The notes under the pieces were generated by a model. It was given only the letters and a program-made list of their open reading frames with translations. It was not told the origin of the DNA and made no database searches. A stretch of 44,287 nucleotides of DNA from DASRPD01 sp035646535. Lineage in GTDB: Bacteria; Actinomycetota; Acidimicrobiia; IMCC26256; JANYLB01. The DNA is taken from contig DASRPD010000015.1 in the NCBI GenBank assembly GCA_035646535.1, positions 1-44,287 on the forward strand, written 5' to 3'. Of this stretch, positions 42,130 to 44,287 are shown one piece after another. The position numbers and the translations under genes are program-made. Positions within the stretch are counted from its first letter, which is position 1. Every line of letters begins with the position of its first letter.

Positions 42130-42780
42130 ATGACAGCCGTGGTCACTGGACGGCCCCGCCTGCGTGGGGTATCGCACCAGATCGCGTTTTTCGTCTCGCT
42201 GTTCACTGGCAGCGCGCTCATCGTGTTCGCGCATGGCACCGCGATACGCGTCGAGGTCGCCGTGTACGCGGCGTCGCTGTCGGGGCTGTTCGGCGTGAGC
42301 GCGTTGCTGCACCGCCGCGACTGGCCTCCCAAGGTACGCCGCAATCTCCGTCGCCTCGACCACTCGATGATCTTCGTCCTCATCGCCGGTACCTACACAC
42401 CCATTGCCGGCATCATGCTCGACGGGGGCCTACGCACCGCGGTCCTCCTCACCGTGTGGATCGGCGCGCTCGCCGGTGTCGTGCTCACGGTGGCGTGGAT
42501 CGACGCGCCGAAATGGGCTGCGGCGCTCCCCTACGTCGCGCTCGGCTGGGTCGCAGTCGTCGCGGCGCCGCAACTGCTCGACGGTCTCGGCGTTGCGGGC
42601 TTGTCGCTGGTCGTGTTCGGCGGTGTGCTCTACACCGCGGGCGCGGTCGTGTACGCGCGCAAACGTCCCGATCCGATACCCGCGGTGTTCGGCTACCACG
42701 AGGTGTTCCACGCGCTCGTGATAGCCGCAGCCGCCGCGCACTACGCGGTCATCGCCGGCTACGTGCTCCCGGCGGCCTAG
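42130..42780 (+). CDS. Hemolysin III / PAQR family membrane protein
   Basis: This 216-residue protein of seven hydrophobic spans has the PAQR/HlyIII signature: SALLHRR after span 2, RRLDHSMIFVLIAGTYTP in the middle and GYHEVFHALVIAAAAAHY near the end, which supply the conserved His and Asp metal-site residues. Bacterial members are linked to membrane homeostasis. The haemolysin name is historical. I choose ATG 42130 over the GTG six bases upstream because of the -10 spacing. Confidence 0.88.
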   Translation: MTAVVTGRPRLRGVSHQIAFFVSLFTGSALIVFAHGTAIRVEVAVYAASLSGLFGVSALLHRRDWPPKVRRNLRRLDHSMIFVLIAGTYTPIAGIMLDGGLRTAVLLTVWIGALAGVVLTVAWIDAPKWAAALPYVALGWVAVVAAPQLLDGLGVAGLSLVVFGGVLYTAGAVVYARKRPDPIPAVFGYHEVFHALVIAAAAAHYAVIAGYVLPAA

Positions 42781-43252
42781 ACCAGAAGATCGATCACGGG
42801 CCCCAGCCACACGTCAAGCGCCGCTCGCCCGACGTGCCTGATAAGGCGCGGTAGCGAGAGATCGCCGCGCGTCGTTCTGTACGCGTGAGCGGTGCCGTCG
42901 AGGTGTCAGTACCGCGCGTTGGGCGGAGGTCTTCAGCTATTCCGAGCCTGATCGACGCGTGAACCGAGAGCCGGATCGCGTCCACTCGCGACCGCCGGGT
43001 GAACGAACAGCAGTGACATGTCTGGCTCAACGAGCACAGCCCGGCCATGGAGGTCGGGTTCGAGAACCGTCTCATCAGGTCCGCGCCGCCCGACACGCGC
43101 GTGGCTCCTGGTCGCCAGCTCGCGTTCGTGCGAGAGGAGATGAGACCTCGAACGCGAACGGAACCCCCACACGCATCGCCGCCATCGCGGTCGTGGTCGC
43201 GCTGGGAGTTGCCGCGTCTGTCCCACAGGCACATTTGTGGTGTGATGCTGTC
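42781..43252. other. 472-bp stretch with no recognisable gene
   Basis: Open frames on both strands are arginine-rich shadows without family resemblance. The plus frame just before 43253 reads a hydrophobic stretch (RIAAIAVVVALGVAASVPQA) that looks like a leader peptide, but it joins a broken methyltransferase and is probably fortuitous. Confidence 0.4.
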
Positions 43253-43705
43253 GTGCGCACCGACGGCCCTTCCTTCACGGCCCGAGGCGTCGCGGTCGCG
43301 CGGTCTGTGCTGAACGACCGTCGTCGCCGACCGGCGATCCCGCGTCCGAGGAACGACTCGCTGCGGCACTCATCACCAGCCTTGCGCGCGCACCCGGCGA
43401 CCCGGTCCAGTTGCGGCGACTTCTTTGACTACATCGCGGTCCGGACGCGGTTCTTCGATGACGCGGTCCTGCGGGCCATGGCCGATGGAGTCCACCAGAT
43501 GGTGATCCTCGGTGCCGGTTGCGACGGTCGAGCGTTGCGGTTCCGCACGCCCGGAGTGGAGTTCTTCGAGGTTGACCATCCCGCAACCCAACGCGACAAA
43601 CAGCAACAGTTGCTGGAGGTCGGGCGTCGAGCGACGATGCCGTCTCCGTTTGCGGCTGATTTCACCGAATCGGGCGTCGGGACGGTGCTCAGCGCTGCGG
43701 TCACG
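43253..43705 (+). pseudogene. Class I SAM methyltransferase (LCMT/TIGR00027-like), frameshifted and truncated
   Basis: GTG 43253 starts VRTDGPSFTARGVAVARSVL, typical of this family. Between about 43310 and 43425 the family-like sequence (DPASEERLAAALITSLARAP) is in the +1 frame. The original frame then resumes with DYIAVRTRFFDDAVLRAM, LGAGCDGRALRF and EVDHPATQRDK (SAM-binding motifs). After VLSAA near 43700 the remaining third is absent. Two compensating indels plus the truncation make it a decayed gene. Confidence 0.65.
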
Positions 43706-43857
43706 ATCGTTTCGCAGGGTCGCTTCTTATGTGCGAAGGGGTACCCGTTAACCCGGGTATTTCAGTAGCGAGTCGGTGATCGCGGGGCCGCGTCGGCCGC
43801 GCGTCCGCGAAAAGGCCCTTCTGGTGGGTGAGACTGCGCTTGTTGAAGGTGCAGTAG

Positions 43858-44215
43858 TCCCTGAGCCTCCAAGAGATCTGGGGTCACCTGTGCTGTCACT
43901 TCGCGATCGGGACCCTCATGTGGGAAGCCGCCGACGACGCCCGGGTCGATCCCGACCGGGTCAGCTTCGTCGCTGCTCTGCGCATCGCTCGCCGCTCCAT
44001 CTCAGCGGCGCGCGATTTTTCCCCCTCTGCCCACTGACCACGGCTGGCGACACGCCATCGCGCTGCTCTGCCGGCGGCTCAACCCTGCCCGCCGGCACCG
44101 ATCCAACCCGCGCCTCATCAAACGCAAGTACGTCAAGTGGCACGTCAAACGCGCCCGCCACCGCGACTGGCCTCAGCCCACCGGACCGCCAGCCGCGACC
44201 ATTCTTCGCATCTAA
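43858..44215 (+). pseudogene. C-terminal remnant of an IS4-family transposase
   Basis: The frame at 43858-44020 reads LQEIWGHLCCHFAIGTLM, then DPDRVSFVAALRIARRS, the YREK-like tail region of IS4-type transposases. After the homopolymer run TTTTTCCCCC (44016-44025) the match continues one frame over with DHGWRHAIALLCRRLNP, NPRLIKRKYVKWHVKRA and WPQPTGPPAATILRI, ending at TAA 44213. Removing one T would join the two parts. The N-terminal two thirds are absent. Confidence 0.6.
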
Positions 44216-44240
44216 CTGAACCGCATTGCCCCTAACCCCT

Positions 44241-44287
44241 ATGTCATGGATCAAGACCGCCAACGCGATCATCGACAAGGTCAAGTG
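44241..44287 (+). CDS. Possible start of an unidentified gene at the window edge
   Basis: An ATG opens 15 codons (MSWIKTANAIIDKVK) that run off the window. There is too little sequence to assign a family. Confidence 0.2.
   Translation, partial: MSWIKTANAIIDKVK

Noticed and set aside
43776..44219. A 147-codon plus-strand ORF at the right end
   Set aside because: It lies in the wrong frame relative to the IS4-type transposase remnant and is serine/arginine/proline-rich shadow sequence.

Overview
This is a 44.3 kb piece of a high-GC bacterial chromosome. Frequent GTG and TTG starts, 4-bp start/stop overlaps, many leaderless-looking promoters, and MurT/GatD, RNase J and YlxR/NusA/RimP neighbourhoods point to Actinomycetota. 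A deep lineage such as Acidimicrobiia is my best guess; this is inferred from gene content and style, since no rRNA is present.

Region 1 (1-9341) holds housekeeping and metabolic genes. It starts with a 5'-cut DUF4349 membrane protein. Minus-strand operons follow: a SAM methyltransferase with MurT and GatD (lipid II amidation), then sulfite reductase with CysH (assimilatory sulfate reduction). Upstream of the sulfite reductase lie a palindromic operator candidate and a short leader ORF. Prolyl-tRNA synthetase and an ATP-dependent DNA ligase follow on the plus strand.

Region 2 (9342-22928) is a long plus-strand gene-expression cluster: rimP, nusA, ylxR, infB, DUF503, rbfA, nrnA, truB, ribF, rpsO, pnp and an M16 peptidase. 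Its 355-bp leader contains a promoter, three copies of ACAGGTTC, a 13-bp bulged hairpin and a clear intrinsic terminator, all before rimP. This suggests attenuation control of the nusA operon.

Region 3 (22929-37590) contains dapB, two TetR regulators, a ferritin-like di-iron protein, a glycerophosphodiesterase broken by an in-frame TGA, RNase J, a tandem GNAT protein, ftsK, a serine hydrolase, rimO, pgsA and cinA. A 25-bp-arm perfect palindrome lies before dapB, and a decayed copy lies before thpR.

Region 4 (37591-44287) is an accessory graveyard. thpR is cut by IS21 remnants (frameshifted istB, truncated istA), followed by IS3 and ISAzo13 remnants. A 5'-truncated acyl-CoA dehydrogenase lies between two directly repeated ~162-bp elements whose ends resemble IS6-family termini. 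A hemolysin III gene, a frameshifted methyltransferase and an IS4-type transposase remnant complete the window.

No tRNA, rRNA or CRISPR array was seen. The most interesting signals are the rimP-nusA leader, the IS6-like mini-element pair, the sulfite reductase leader, and a ylxR frame with no ordinary start codon.
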